A stretch of DNA of 64,000 nucleotides from Cohnella ginsengisoli (GCF_029525555.1 NZ_JAPDHZ010000003.1:496001-560000), one strand, 5' to 3'; counted from the stretch's first letter, positions 18,671 through 27,931 are shown. Program-made: numbers and translations. The notes: a model not told the origin generated them from the sequence alone.

Positions 18671-19416
18671 CGCGCCAGCCAACCTCCGTCCACGCACAGC
18701 ACATGGCCGTTCAGATAGTCGGACGCGGCGGAAGCGAGGAACACGACCGGCCCCTTCATGTCTTCAGGCTGCCCCCAGCGGCCTGCCGGGATACGGTCGG
18801 TGATCGACTGGTAGCGGGCTTGGTCCGCGACGATCGGGGCCGTGTTGTTGGTCGTCATGTAGCCTGGCGCGATCGCGTTGACCTGAATGCCCTTGCTTGC
18901 CCATTCGTTTGCCAGTGCCTTGGTGATGCCAGCGACGCCATGCTTGCTCGCCGTGTAGCCTGGCACGTTGATGCCGCCCTGAAACGTCAGCATCGAGGCG
19001 ATGTTGATGATCTTGCCGCTGCCGCGCGCGATCATATGACGGCCGGCCAGCTGGCTGAGGAAGAAGACGGCGTTCAGGTTCAGATCGATGACGTCGAACC
19101 AGTCCTTGGCCGCATGATCGGCGGCCGGCGTGCGCCGGATCGTGCCCGCGTTGTTCACGAGAATATCGACGCCGCCGAAAAAGGCCAGCGCCTTCTCGAA
19201 CACGCCTTCCAGCCCGTCGAGCTCGCTCAGATTCGCGGAGATCTGCTCGATCGTCCCGCCCGCCTCGCGGACGGCCGCCACGGTCGCGTCGCAATTGGAA
19301 GACGCGACCGCGACGATCTTGGCGCCGGCCTCCGCGAGACCGATCGCCATCGCCTGGCCCAGTCCGCCGGAAGCGCCGGTGACGAGCGCCGTCTTGCCTG
19401 TTAAATCGAACAACAT
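18667..19416 (-). CDS. kduD: 2-dehydro-3-deoxy-D-gluconate 5-dehydrogenase
   Basis: A short-chain dehydrogenase that reduces 2,5-diketo-3-deoxygluconate (formed by KduI) to KDG. Cofactor motif TGASGGLGQAMA, NNAG at the beta-4 strand, catalytic Ser in INIASMLTFQGG, and YTASKHG with Tyr and Lys. The 249-residue length and the RIPAGRWGQPEDMKGP tail are typical of KduD. It sits between the DeoR-type regulator and eda in the operon. Confidence 0.92.
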   Translation of the reverse strand: MLFDLTGKTALVTGASGGLGQAMAIGLAEAGAKIVAVASSNCDATVAAVREAGGTIEQISANLSELDGLEGVFEKALAFFGGVDILVNNAGTIRRTPAADHAAKDWFDVIDLNLNAVFFLSQLAGRHMIARGSGKIINIASMLTFQGGINVPGYTASKHGVAGITKALANEWASKGIQVNAIAPGYMTTNNTAPIVADQARYQSITDRIPAGRWGQPEDMKGPVVFLASAASDYLNGHVLCVDGGWLAR

Positions 19417-19423
19417 GGCTCTA

Positions 19424-20192
19424 TCATTCCTTCTCTTGGTTAATAAGTAATCTCACGCCGGCTTGCCTGTATTGGGAAGCCAACCCGGGCGAGAGCCCGG
19501 CATCGGTGACGATGGCCTCGACCTCGGTCAGCTGCGCGAACGTGAACAAAGCGCCTTGTCCAAACTTGTGATGGTCCGCCGTCACGTAGGACAGCTGGGC
19601 AGTCTCGATGAGGGCGCGCTTCATTTCGCTGAATTCCCCCCGTATAGATCGTGAAGCCGGAGTCCGGCTGAACCCCCGTTGCCGCGAGAAACGCCTTGCG
19701 GATATTCAGCTTGCGCACGTATGCGACGGCATCGGATCCGACCAGCATGTTGCGCACGCGGTAGCCGCCGGGCACGACAAGGCGTATGGCGTCCTTGCGC
19801 ACGAGCTCGCTGATGATGACGATGTCGTTGGTCACGACGGTCATCGGCTGGTTCGGCAACTGCCGGGCCATCTCCTGCGTCGTCGTACCGCCGTCTAGCG
19901 CGACGATATCGTTAGGCTCGATCAGGGACACCGCCAGCCTCGCGACCTCCGCCTTCTCGGCGGCGTGACGCGCGACCGGATTTTTGAACGACAGGATCCC
20001 AAGCTGGTCGGCCTGCGCGAGCACCGCGCCGCCGTGCATCCGCTGCAGCAGCCCCTTTTCCTCGAGCTTGGCCAGATCCTCCCGGATCGTTTTCCCCGTC
20101 ACCTCAAGCCGTTCGCTGAGCTCCGCCACCGTGACCTCGTTCGCGGCCAGCAGCATCTCCATGATCATCTCGTGTCTGCGCAGAGGGTTCAT
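19424..20192 (-). CDS. DeoR family repressor of the kdu operon
   Basis: About 255 residues after repair. The helix-turn-helix is at residues 15-55 (VTVAELSERLEVTGKTIRED); the sensor domain has the DeoR hallmarks IVALDGGTTTQEMARQL and VVTNDIVIISELV. As sequenced the frame breaks in C6 at 19636-19641; removing one C joins TIYTGEFSEMKRALIETAQL to YVTADHHKFGQGALF and the stop at 19424. The sensor probably binds a phosphorylated sugar acid such as KDPG, by analogy with the family. Being inside the operon it regulates, it likely controls itself. Confidence 0.85.
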
Positions 20193-20221
20193 TGCGAATC
20201 TCCAATCCTAGCGATTTCCTT

Positions 20222-21055
20222 CTATTTTATATCCTTCATGGCTACCGGATCCATATCCTCGAAAATTTGATTCTCGCCCGCCATGCCCCAGATGAACGTG
20301 TAGCTTGCCGTGCCGACGCCGCTATGGATCGACCAGCTCGGCGAGATGACGCTCTGCTCGTTGCGCACGGCCAGGTGGCGCGTCTCCTGCGGCTCGCCCA
20401 TCATATGAAAGACGACGCCGTCTTCGGGCATGTCGAAGTAGAAATAAACCTCGGAACGGCGATTGTGCGTATGGCTAGGCATCGTATTCCACATGCTGCC
20501 GTCCTTGAGCAGCGTCATGCCCATCACCAGTTGACAGCTCTGAATGCCGCCGGTGTGGATGTACCGGTAGATCGTCCGTTCGTTCGAGTTGGTCAAGCTG
20601 CCCAGGTGATTCGGCGAAGCTTCGCTGATCGCGGCCTTCACCGTCGGGTAGGTCTTGTGCGCCGGCGTCGAATTCATGTAGAACTTGGCAGGCTGCGCGG
20701 CGTCCTCGCTCGCGAATATGACTTCCTTCGCTCCGAGGCCGATATAGAGGCAGTCCTTGCTAGCCAGCGCGTATACCTCGCCGTCGACCGTCACGCTGCC
20801 CGCGCCCCCGACGTTAATGATGCCGATCTCCCTGCGCTCCAGGAAGGTCGCCGCGCCGATCGCCTTGGCGTCCGCTTCCAGCTTGACGGTGCCGTTTACC
20901 GGCAGCGCGCCGCCGACGATAAAGCGGTCGACATGCGTGTAAGTCAGCGTCAGCTGGTCCGGCTTGAACATCTCTTCGATCAGGAACTCCTCGCGCAAGC
21001 GCGCCGTGTCGAATGCCTTGACTTCACGGGGATGGGACGCATAACGGTTTTCCAT
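20222..21055 (-). CDS. kduI: 5-dehydro-4-deoxy-D-glucuronate isomerase
   Basis: Isomerises 4-deoxy-5-ketouronate, the product released from unsaturated uronates, into the KduD substrate. A zinc cupin: NTMPSHTHNRRSEVYFYFDM supplies metal-binding His and Glu. It is 277 residues from ATG 21055 (MENRYASHPREVKAFDT), the usual family start, with GGAGG upstream; ATG 21091 would add an unlikely leader. It is the first gene of the kduI-DeoR-kduD-eda operon. The AT-rich 21092-21400 region holds divergent promoters and a SinR-like dyad. Confidence 0.93.
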   Translation of the reverse strand: MENRYASHPREVKAFDTARLREEFLIEEMFKPDQLTLTYTHVDRFIVGGALPVNGTVKLEADAKAIGAATFLERREIGIINVGGAGSVTVDGEVYALASKDCLYIGLGAKEVIFASEDAAQPAKFYMNSTPAHKTYPTVKAAISEASPNHLGSLTNSNERTIYRYIHTGGIQSCQLVMGMTLLKDGSMWNTMPSHTHNRRSEVYFYFDMPEDGVVFHMMGEPQETRHLAVRNEQSVISPSWSIHSGVGTASYTFIWGMAGENQIFEDMDPVAMKDIK

Positions 21056-21326
21056 GGGTTTAAAAACCTCCGATTGTTTATTTATGTTCAAATAAGTTTG
21101 TATGGGTTTATATTAATGCAGTATCGGTTCATTTACAACCTAAAAAACAAAAAAAGCAAACGACAGCAAAAAATATGCCATGCCCCCTCATTGCCGCATG
21201 ACTCTACGAATATTGACAACGAATTACATGAAATGTTACTCTGAGATCACGTTCGTTATTAAGAACATGTATTTGGAACTACATTCGCTCTATTTTAACT
21301 TTATACGATCTTTCGAAAACGTGCTC

Positions 21327-21342
21327 GTTCTTTCGAACGAAC
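21327..21342. promoter_or_regulatory. SinR-like operator before the lasso peptide operon
   Basis: GTTCTTTCGAACGAAC is an inverted repeat whose left half matches the SinR box GTTCTYT and whose right half (GAACGAAC) is one base off. It lies 60 bases before the cyclase start. A TTGACA at 21213-21218 may mark the promoter. Operator role inferred. Confidence 0.5.
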
Positions 21343-21401
21343 AGGCGGATCGAATCGAACTGATTTTCTCTACACAATTGCATATCGGATGGAGGAAGCG
21401 A

Positions 21402-23350
21402 ATGAGCGCAATAGCCGGCATTTATCAATTGCTTGGAGAACCTCTCGGAGTCGAATCCGGCCGGCGTCTCATGGAAGAACTGCAACGCTATCCTTCCGAC
21501 GATGTGCATACTTGGCAATCCGAAAAAGTGTTCCTAGGCTGCCACGCGCAATGGATTACGCCCGAATCGGTTAACGAGGAGCTTCCTTTTTTACGACAGG
21601 GAACGCGCGATCGCGATTACGGCGGACGCCATTATCGACAATCGCGCGGAACTTTTCGAGAAGCTCGGCGTGCCGAGGGAAGATCGCCTCTCGATGCCTG
21701 ACAGTCTCCTGATTGTTCTGGCTTACGATCGATGGGGCCAGGATGCTCCCCGTCACCTGATCGGCGACTTCGCCTTTATCCTATGGGACGAGAGGAAAGG
21801 GATGCTGTTCGGAGCCAGGGACTTCTCCGGGAGCCGGACGCTGTATTACCACCGATCTGCACAAGCGCTCTCTTTCTGTACCACGATCGGACCGCTGCTT
21901 GCATTGCCGGGCACGGACAAGCAACCGAACGAACAGTGGATCGCCGATTATCTGGCCATCCCGATCACGGTCGATTCAATCGACTGCGAGTCTACCGTCT
22001 ATAAAAGCATCGAACAGCTGCCCCCCGCCCACAGCTTTTCAGTCATCGACGGGCGAATCTCGCTATCCCAATTTTGCGAGATTCGTCCGAATGCCGGCGC
22101 GATCCGCTTCAAATCGGATGAAGAATACGAGGAAGCTTTTCGCGATGTGTTCACGACCGCCGTGAACGATTGCTCGCGTACCCGTCTTCAACTCGGATCG
22201 CAGCTAAGCGGAGGACTTGATTCGAGTTCGGTCGTCAGCTTTGCCGTCCGTTCGCTTAAGCGGGAGAACAAGCGGCTCCACACATTTAGCTATTATCCCG
22301 TCGACGACTTCGAAGACTTTACGGCCTCGAGGAACCGCATGGCGGACGAACGTCCGTTTATCCGGTCAATCGTCAATCATGTCGGAAATATAGAGCCTCA
22401 TTACTTGAACTTTCCGGACAAGAGCCCCCCTTTCCGAAGTGGACGACTGGCTGGAATTGCTAGAAATGCCTTATAAGTATTACGAAAATACGTACTGGCT
22501 CAAAGGGATTTTCGAAGAGGCGAGCAAGCATGGGGTCGGCGTCGTCCTCAACGGCCAACGCGGCAACTGGTCGATTTCTTGGGGGCATACGATCGATTAT
22601 CAAGCCCGGTTAATTCGTCAATTCCGATGGATGCAATTCGCTAAAGAATTCGTGCTGTTTTGCAGGAATCACGGCGCTCGGAAGAGCAGCTTGCTGGGCC
22701 AGGTCTCTCTAATGACGTTCCCGGGCATCGCTCGTATGATCTCGCCAAAAAAGACGGCTCCCTCCCTCATCGATCCGCAATTCGCCAAGCGCAGCGGCGT
22801 CTTCGAGCGGATGGAGCCGTACGGGCCGAGCCTATTGGGCTCGCAGCTTCAGAATGCATACGACGTACGGGACGATCTGTACAAGCGGTTGTTCTACTGG
22901 AACATCAACGGCGCAAGCGAGACGCGACTCTCGTTGAAGTACGGCGTCTGGGGACGGGATCCGACGAACGACCTTCGCGTTCTGCGCTTTTGTCTCTCCC
23001 TGCCCGATGACCAATTCGTTCGCGACGGCGTGGATCGTCGACTCATCAGGCGGGCGACGGAAGGCTATTTGCCCAATAAAGTACGCTTTAACAGGCGATT
23101 GCGCGGCGTGCAAGGCGCCGACGGCGTACACCGAATGATGCCGGAATGGAACGGCTTCATTACCGAAGCGCAGCAGCTGATCAAGGAGCCTCACGCGAAG
23201 CAATACCTGAATACGGCACAGCTAACGGCTTCGTTGGACAAGCTTCGAGGCACGCCGCGCGCCGATCACGTATTTGACGAAGACTTTAGGCTCTTGATGC
23301 GGGCTTTAATTTTCAACCGCTTCATGAAGCGAACCTTTGAAGGGAGGTGA
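21402..23350 (+). CDS. Lasso peptide macrolactam synthetase (asparagine-synthase-like C protein)
   Basis: Adenylates the ring Asp of the precursor core and closes the lasso ring with the new N-terminus. The N-terminal half is a glutaminase-like fold (MSAIAGIYQLLGEPLG) lacking the usual Cys2, as in lasso cyclases; the synthetase half has the PP-loop LGSQLSGGLDSSSVVSFAV. About 648 residues after repair. Two one-base breaks: T6 at 21587-21592 (repair joins ELPFYDRERAIAITADAIID) and C6 at 22425-22430 (joins FPDKSPLSEVDDWLELL). ATG 21402 follows GGAGG. First gene of the operon; unlike most paeninodin-type clusters the precursor comes after it. Confidence 0.92.
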
Positions 23351-23357
23351 CTCTAAC

Positions 23358-23516
23358 ATGGCTAAACAAGAATGGAAACAACCGGCTCTTGAAGTGCTGG
23401 ACGTAAACATGACTGCTGCAGGTCCCGGCAAAGGCGTACTGGACCGCTACCAACCGGATCGCGACGATCCCGTCAGCTTCGATCCGACCCTGCCGCGCGT
23501 ACCTGGCGATAGCTAG
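23358..23516 (+). CDS. Lasso peptide precursor, paeninodin-like
   Basis: A 52-residue RiPP precursor. The 20-residue leader carries the RRE-recognition pattern W-x-x-P (EWKQPALEVL) and a Thr at the penultimate position (NMTA). The core begins AGPGKGVLDRYQPD, so Ala1 and Asp9 would close a nine-residue ring as in paeninodin (AGPGTSTPD). The core ends VPGDS, giving a C-terminal Ser for the neighbouring kinase. At 32 residues it is longer than the 23 of paeninodin. GGAGGTGA lies seven bases before ATG 23358, overlapping the cyclase stop. A strong hairpin follows the stop. Confidence 0.93.
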   Translation: MAKQEWKQPALEVLDVNMTAAGPGKGVLDRYQPDRDDPVSFDPTLPRVPGDS

Positions 23517-23527
23517 GCCGCTAGACG

Positions 23528-23559
23528 CATGTTCGCCTCCCCCCAAAGAGGCGAACATG
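23528..23559 (+). promoter_or_regulatory. Intra-operon hairpin after the precursor gene
   Basis: CATGTTCGCCTC and GAGGCGAACATG form a perfect 12-bp stem. No T run follows, so it may stabilise precursor mRNA or partly attenuate transcription into the processing genes. Confidence 0.65.
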
Positions 23560-23591
23560 TGCTATCTCAGCATTATTTGGAGTGAAGATCC

Positions 23592-24530
23592 GTGACCGCA
23601 ACGAATGGTCTCTTCTTATATACGGCTTTCGGCCTCCAGGTGCGGAGCGAGATCGCCCTGCCTGAGCTGTTCGCTAGCGACGGCAAGACGTACACGCCCG
23701 AGTCAGGGGTTATGGTGAGACGGAGTTCGTTGGAGGAAACTTGGCAGAAGCATGCAGGGCCGGAAGACTACTTTGCGGTGCTTGATACCGAGGTTTTGTT
23801 CAGCGTTCCCGAAGTGGGCCTTTTCGCTGCCGAAGGCGGACATACGATTCACGTCTCCCCTTTCCCCGGAGTCGCCGAGGAGCGTCTGCGAATGTACATC
23901 CTCGGTACGGGAATGGGGCTTATTTTGCTTCAAAAGCGGATTCTCCCGCTTCACGGAAGTTGCATTGCCGTGGATGGCCGAGCCTATGCCATCGTCGGAC
24001 AATCGGGCGCTGGCAAGTCGACGCTATCGTCCGTTTTATTGGATCGAGGCTACAAGCTGCTTAGCGACGACGTCATTCCGATCGTCCTCTCGGATCAAGG
24101 CCCACTCGCCTTTCCTTCTTACCCGCAACAGAAACTGTGGCAGGAGAGCTTGGACGCCCTTGAGATATTCCGCGCGGAGGGCCGCCCGATCTACAATCGA
24201 GAGACGAAGTTCGCCGTCCCGGCGCATGATCATTTCCATCGGGAGCCGCTTCCGCTTGCCGGCGTATTCGAATTGGTCAAGACGGATGACGATCCATTCA
24301 TTGCGCCAGTGCCCGTTATGGAAAGATATTACATGTTCTTCGATCATACGTACCGCAATTTCTATGTGAATCGCGGAGGATTGATGGCATGGCATTTCAG
24401 CACCCTTAGCAAGTTCGTGAACCGAATCGACGTCTATCGGATCGGTCGATCGACGAAGGCTTTTTCCGCTCGCGAATCGGCGGATCGTATTTTGAATGTT
24501 ATCTATCAGGAGGGACAGCGCGATGAATAA
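23592..24530 (+). CDS. HprK-like lasso peptide kinase
   Basis: Predicted to phosphorylate the C-terminal Ser of the precursor, as PadeK and ThcoK do. 312 residues; Walker A AIVGQSGAGKST near residues 135-146, then LDRGYKLLSDDVIPI with the acidic pair expected after it. The N-terminal 110 residues match no motif I know and may bind the peptide. Start GTG 23592 with GGAGTGA upstream. Its end overlaps the B1 start. The presence of a terminal Ser on the encoded core supports the assignment. Confidence 0.88.
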   Translation: MTATNGLFLYTAFGLQVRSEIALPELFASDGKTYTPESGVMVRRSSLEETWQKHAGPEDYFAVLDTEVLFSVPEVGLFAAEGGHTIHVSPFPGVAEERLRMYILGTGMGLILLQKRILPLHGSCIAVDGRAYAIVGQSGAGKSTLSSVLLDRGYKLLSDDVIPIVLSDQGPLAFPSYPQQKLWQESLDALEIFRAEGRPIYNRETKFAVPAHDHFHREPLPLAGVFELVKTDDDPFIAPVPVMERYYMFFDHTYRNFYVNRGGLMAWHFSTLSKFVNRIDVYRIGRSTKAFSARESADRILNVIYQEGQRDE

Positions 24531-24825
24531 TCAGCCGGTTCAATGGACGCCGACCGATCGAATCGAGCAATCGAAAGATCATATCGTTAGCGATATGGAC
24601 GGGGAAAAAGTCATGCTTAGCGTACAGAAGGGAAAATATTATAACTTGGGCGAGGTTGGCGGACGCATCTGGGATCTGCTAGCCTCGCCTTGCACCGTAC
24701 AACAATTAATCGATAATCTTCTCGCGCAATATGAGGTGGAACCCGAGACTTGCCGCGCGCATGTCGCGTCTTTCTTGGACACCCTGTGGTCAGAAGGCTT
24801 GATTTGCCGCGCTTCGGCATCATGA
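24523..24825 (+). CDS. Lasso peptide leader-binding protein B1 (PqqD-like RRE)
   Basis: A 100-residue RRE protein that hands the leader peptide to the B2 protease. VMLSVQKGKYYNLGEVGGRI and WDLL are the PqqD-type beta strands and first helix. ATG 24523 lies inside the end of the kinase gene with GGAGGGAC upstream, and the TGA overlaps the B2 ATG (ATGA). Confidence 0.9.
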   Translation: MNNQPVQWTPTDRIEQSKDHIVSDMDGEKVMLSVQKGKYYNLGEVGGRIWDLLASPCTVQQLIDNLLAQYEVEPETCRAHVASFLDTLWSEGLICRASAS

Positions 24826-25284
24826 ACCGCTTTAAAAACATCCTGCTGTTCTTCAAATTGAATAGACGAGATGCCTTGCTCTTTATCGAAGCCTACGTCT
24901 ATCTGGGATGGGCCCGATTGCTGCTGTTATTTCCATTCGCGAAAATCTCTCCTAAGTTGGGTCAAAAGGCGTCGGAGACATCCGAGCTTCACCAGCGAGA
25001 GGAAGCGGTTTTGACGTTAAAGCATATCTCCAGCGCGGTAAACATTATGAGTCGCTACACCATCTGGGATAGCAAATGCCTCGTCAGAGCGATTGCCGGA
25101 CTGAAAATGTTAGCTAGACGCCGTATCGACAGCACTTTATATCTCGGAGTGGCAAGAGATGAGGCGGGACAACTTATCGCGCATGCCTGGCTGAGGAGCG
25201 GCTCTTTTTTATGTCACGGGCGCGGAAGAGATGTTCCGCTTCACCGTCGTCGAGAAATTCGCCAAGGTCACAAGGAGCCTCTAA
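24822..25284 (+). CDS. Lasso peptide leader protease B2 (transglutaminase-like)
   Basis: Cleaves the leader. About 153 residues after repair. The catalytic Cys is in IWDSKCLVRAIAGLKML and the His in QLIAHAWLRSGSF, the arrangement of lasso B2 enzymes. As sequenced the frame runs into the exporter; removing one T from T6 at 25205-25210 gives SFYVTGAEEMFRFTVVEKFA and a TAA at 25282-25284 that overlaps the exporter ATG. Without the repair the C-terminus would be a false fusion to the ABC protein. Confidence 0.88.
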
Positions 25285-27099
25285 TGAGATCGTTCGCCTA
25301 TTATATGAAGCAGCTTCATCATCACAGCGGCATGCAGCTCTACGTGAATATTATCGGGATGGTTATCAATAGCTTCTTAGAGAGCGCAGGCCTTCTTTTG
25401 CTCGTACCCATGTTGGGCGTAAGCGGCATCATCGCATTCGATCCGGAATCGCTCGGACGTCTCGGCTTCTTGAGCGAACTTCAACGATTCCCGCAGTCAA
25501 CGGCAATCCTCCTTATTTTAGGAATCTACTTGCTCGTTGTCATTGGCCAAAACGTTCTCTATCGGACGATAAATATCCGAAACATGGTCATTCAGCAAAA
25601 TTACAGCCGTAAACTCAGGTACGACACCTATCGAGTTCTCCTCGGCGTTCAATGGAAATATTATTTAAGCAGGCGTACATCCGAGCTCGTACACTTGTTA
25701 ACGACAGAACTGGCACGTGTCATGGGCGGTATCAATTTGTTCCTGACGTTCATTACTTCGCTTCTGTTCACGCTCATTCAGATCGGCGTAGCCTTCTGGA
25801 TCTCTCCGGGCATGACCGTAGCTATTCTCTGCTGCGGCGCCCTGCTCGCGTTATTGTCCCAACGGTACATTCGCAAATCCAAAGCCTTAGGAAGCCGCGG
25901 CTCCCAGCTTGCGCAACAATATTTAACAGGGATCTCGGATCAACTCAATGGCTTTAAAGATATCAAAAGCAATACTTTAGAACAATCGTGGTTGAAATGG
26001 CTCCAAAATCTGACTTATGGCACGATGCAAGAACAGCTGGAATATATTCGTCTAAGGATGAATTCACAATTTCTCTACAAATTATCCTCCTCATTGCTTA
26101 TTGCATGTTTTATTTTCGTTTCGTATCATTACTTTCATACTCAAGGTCAAAGTATACTAATTGTAATCTTGTTGTTCGCTCGTTTATGGCCTAGATTTAC
26201 GAGCCTGCAATCTAATTTGGAACAGATGGCCTCGGCCTTACCGGCGTTCCTAGCCTTGCAAAAACTCAACGATGAATGTATGACGTGGTCCGAGCTGGGA
26301 ATCCTGAATGCTGACGATAAAGCAGAAGCGGTAAAACCTCTTCGCATCTCCGAAGGAATCGAATGCCGCAGCTTATCCTTTAGATATCACTACGACCAAC
26401 CGGTCTACGCCCTTCAGGATTTAAATCTATGGATTCCCGCTAATCGAATGACGGCAATCGTCGGCAGTTCGGGAGCGGGCAAAAGCACCTTAATCGATGT
26501 CATAATGGGCTTAATGACAGGCGAATCCGGCCAACTTCTTGTTGACGGACAATCGATAAACGAACACAACTTGTTGGCTTACCGTCGTGCCATTGGCTAT
26601 GTTGCCCAGGATCCCTTTTTTATATCACGCAACGATCCGCGAGAACCTGCTCATGATCGACCCCGACGCCAGTGAGGATCGGTTATGGGAAGCGTTAACG
26701 TTTGCCTCCTCCGATGAATTCGTTCGCAAGCTGCCGCAAGGAATCGATACGGTTATCGGAGAACGCGGCATACGATTGTCGGGCGGAGAACGCCAGCGCA
26801 TCGTATTGGCGCGAGCCATTATTGGCAGACCGTCCATTCTCGTCCTTGACGAGGCAACAAGCGCGCTGGATACCGAGAATGAACGTAATATTCAATTGTC
26901 TCTGGAGCGTTTAAAAGGCTCTATGACTGTTCTTGTTGTCGCTCATCGCCTATCGACCGTTCGCAATGCCGATCAAATCGTCGTCATTCAAGACGGAACT
27001 GTAGCCGAGAAGGGTACATATGAAGAGTTGATAGCTGACGCAAACGGCGTCTTCAGACGACTGGCGAGCAATCAAGGCATAATGGAGGGAATCGCATGA
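25284..27099 (+). CDS. ABC exporter for the lasso peptide
   Basis: A half-transporter (fused membrane and ATPase domains), about 605 residues after repair. Six membrane segments lie in the first 310 residues, then Walker A AIVGSSGAGKST, signature RLSGGERQRIVLARA and Walker B ILVLDEATSALD. The break in T6 at 26616-26621 is repaired by removing one T (QDPFLYHATIRENLLMI). It probably exports the mature lasso peptide and gives self-protection. The stop overlaps the sinR start by four bases. Confidence 0.9.
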
Positions 27100-27431
27100 T
27101 CGGAGAAAGAATCCAGATGCTTCGCAAAACAAAGAAACTCTCGCTCACCGAGCTTTCGGAAAAGGCTTCGGTTGCCAAATCCTACCTCAGCTCGATTGAG
27201 CGAGGCATTCAACAAAATCCGTCTATCCAATTCCTCGAGAAGGTAGGCGCTGTTCTCGGGATTTCGGTAGAGGAGTTTCTTCAATCCGAAGAGAAGCAAG
27301 CTGCCGCCGAATCAATCAATTCCCTGGACGTCGAATGGGCAAGCCTCGTGAAAGAGGCCATGGCTTCGGGCGTGAGCATCGAGCAGTTCAGGGAATTTCT
27401 TGATTTCAACAAGTGGAAAAATCAGAAATGA
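27096..27431 (+). CDS. sinR: SinR-type biofilm master repressor
   Basis: 111 residues, closely matching B. subtilis SinR through its whole length: MIGERIQMLRKTKKLSLTEL, the recognition helix region VAKSYLSSIERG, NPSIQFLEKVGAVLGISVEE, and the C-terminal SinI-binding part SGVSIEQFREFLDFNKWK. The DNA-reading residues are the same as in B. subtilis, where SinR binds GTTCTYT repeats and represses eps and tapA. It is the last gene of the lasso operon, with a four-base overlap to the exporter, and would therefore be co-expressed with the peptide. Confidence 0.93.
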   Translation: MIGERIQMLRKTKKLSLTELSEKASVAKSYLSSIERGIQQNPSIQFLEKVGAVLGISVEEFLQSEEKQAAAESINSLDVEWASLVKEAMASGVSIEQFREFLDFNKWKNQK

Positions 27432-27465
27432 CGACAACAACCGCACTTCCGTAAACCTGGATCCG

Positions 27466-27618
27466 TTACGGCAGCATTATCATAGATAATGCTTCTTGGA
27501 AGTTAGACAAAGATTTGCGAATATCATCGATCGACATTCCCATTTCGCGCGCATCAAGAATAAGCGCTACCCATTGCGGATCCAATTGTTGTTCGTTCAA
27601 ATTCTGGATAAGTTCCAT
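27466..27618 (-). CDS. sinI: SinI-type antirepressor
   Basis: A 50-residue protein that should bind SinR and release it from DNA. LDPQWVALILDAREMGMSID plus DIRKSL matches the SinI dimerisation helices. A longer in-frame reading back to 27858 exists, but ATG 27618 has GGAGG ten bases upstream and gives the right size. It is convergent with sinR, whereas B. subtilis has sinI and sinR in tandem. Confidence 0.85.
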   Translation of the reverse strand: MELIQNLNEQQLDPQWVALILDAREMGMSIDDIRKSLSNFQEALSMIMLP

Positions 27619-27733
27619 TGATTTCAAGCCTCCGATATTGAAATCGGCCGGTTGCACCACTGACTCCACGCGTTTAAGGTGCCCAGATAATAAACGCACT
27701 TCATCGTCGCCATTTATTAGCAGTTCTATTCTC

Positions 27734-27812
27734 ATTATATATGAGTCTTGCGAATTAATGTCGTCGAATCTTGTCTCGATTTTAAAGATTTTTTTTGTCT
27801 TATTTTGTCGAA
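27734..27812 (-). promoter_or_regulatory. Candidate sinI promoter with Spo0A-box-like sites
   Basis: A TATAAT on the minus strand (27734-27739) could be the -10 box. About 55 bases upstream, two adjacent 10-mers read on the plus strand as TTTTGTCTTA and TTTTGTCGAA (27793-27812); the second holds the Spo0A core TGTCGAA. Spo0A activates sinI in B. subtilis. A clear -35 box is not seen, so this is a hypothesis. Confidence 0.4.
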
Positions 27813-27825
27813 TGAGTGTCGTAAT

Positions 27826-27856
27826 CCGAAAAAAATAGGCGGAATCTATATCCGCC
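27826..27856 (-). terminator. Terminator of the distal EPS operon
   Basis: GGCGGA, loop TATAGAT, TCCGCC, then TATTTTTTT on the minus strand, downstream of the flippase gene. Confidence 0.75.
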
Positions 27857-27931
27857 ACTATCTTTAGAACTATTTCACTCCCGATACAGTATCATTTTTC
27901 GCTAATCGCCTGCTCCACAACGCTAGCAGCC

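Noticed and set aside
21402..22476. Ordinary asparagine synthetase for amino acid metabolism
   Set aside because: The N-terminal Cys2 is missing and the gene is followed by a lasso precursor, kinase, B1, B2 and exporter.
24750..26675. A natural fusion of lasso B2 protease to the ABC exporter
   Set aside because: The frame passes through a T6 run; dropping one T gives the usual B2 C-terminus and a stop overlapping the exporter ATG.
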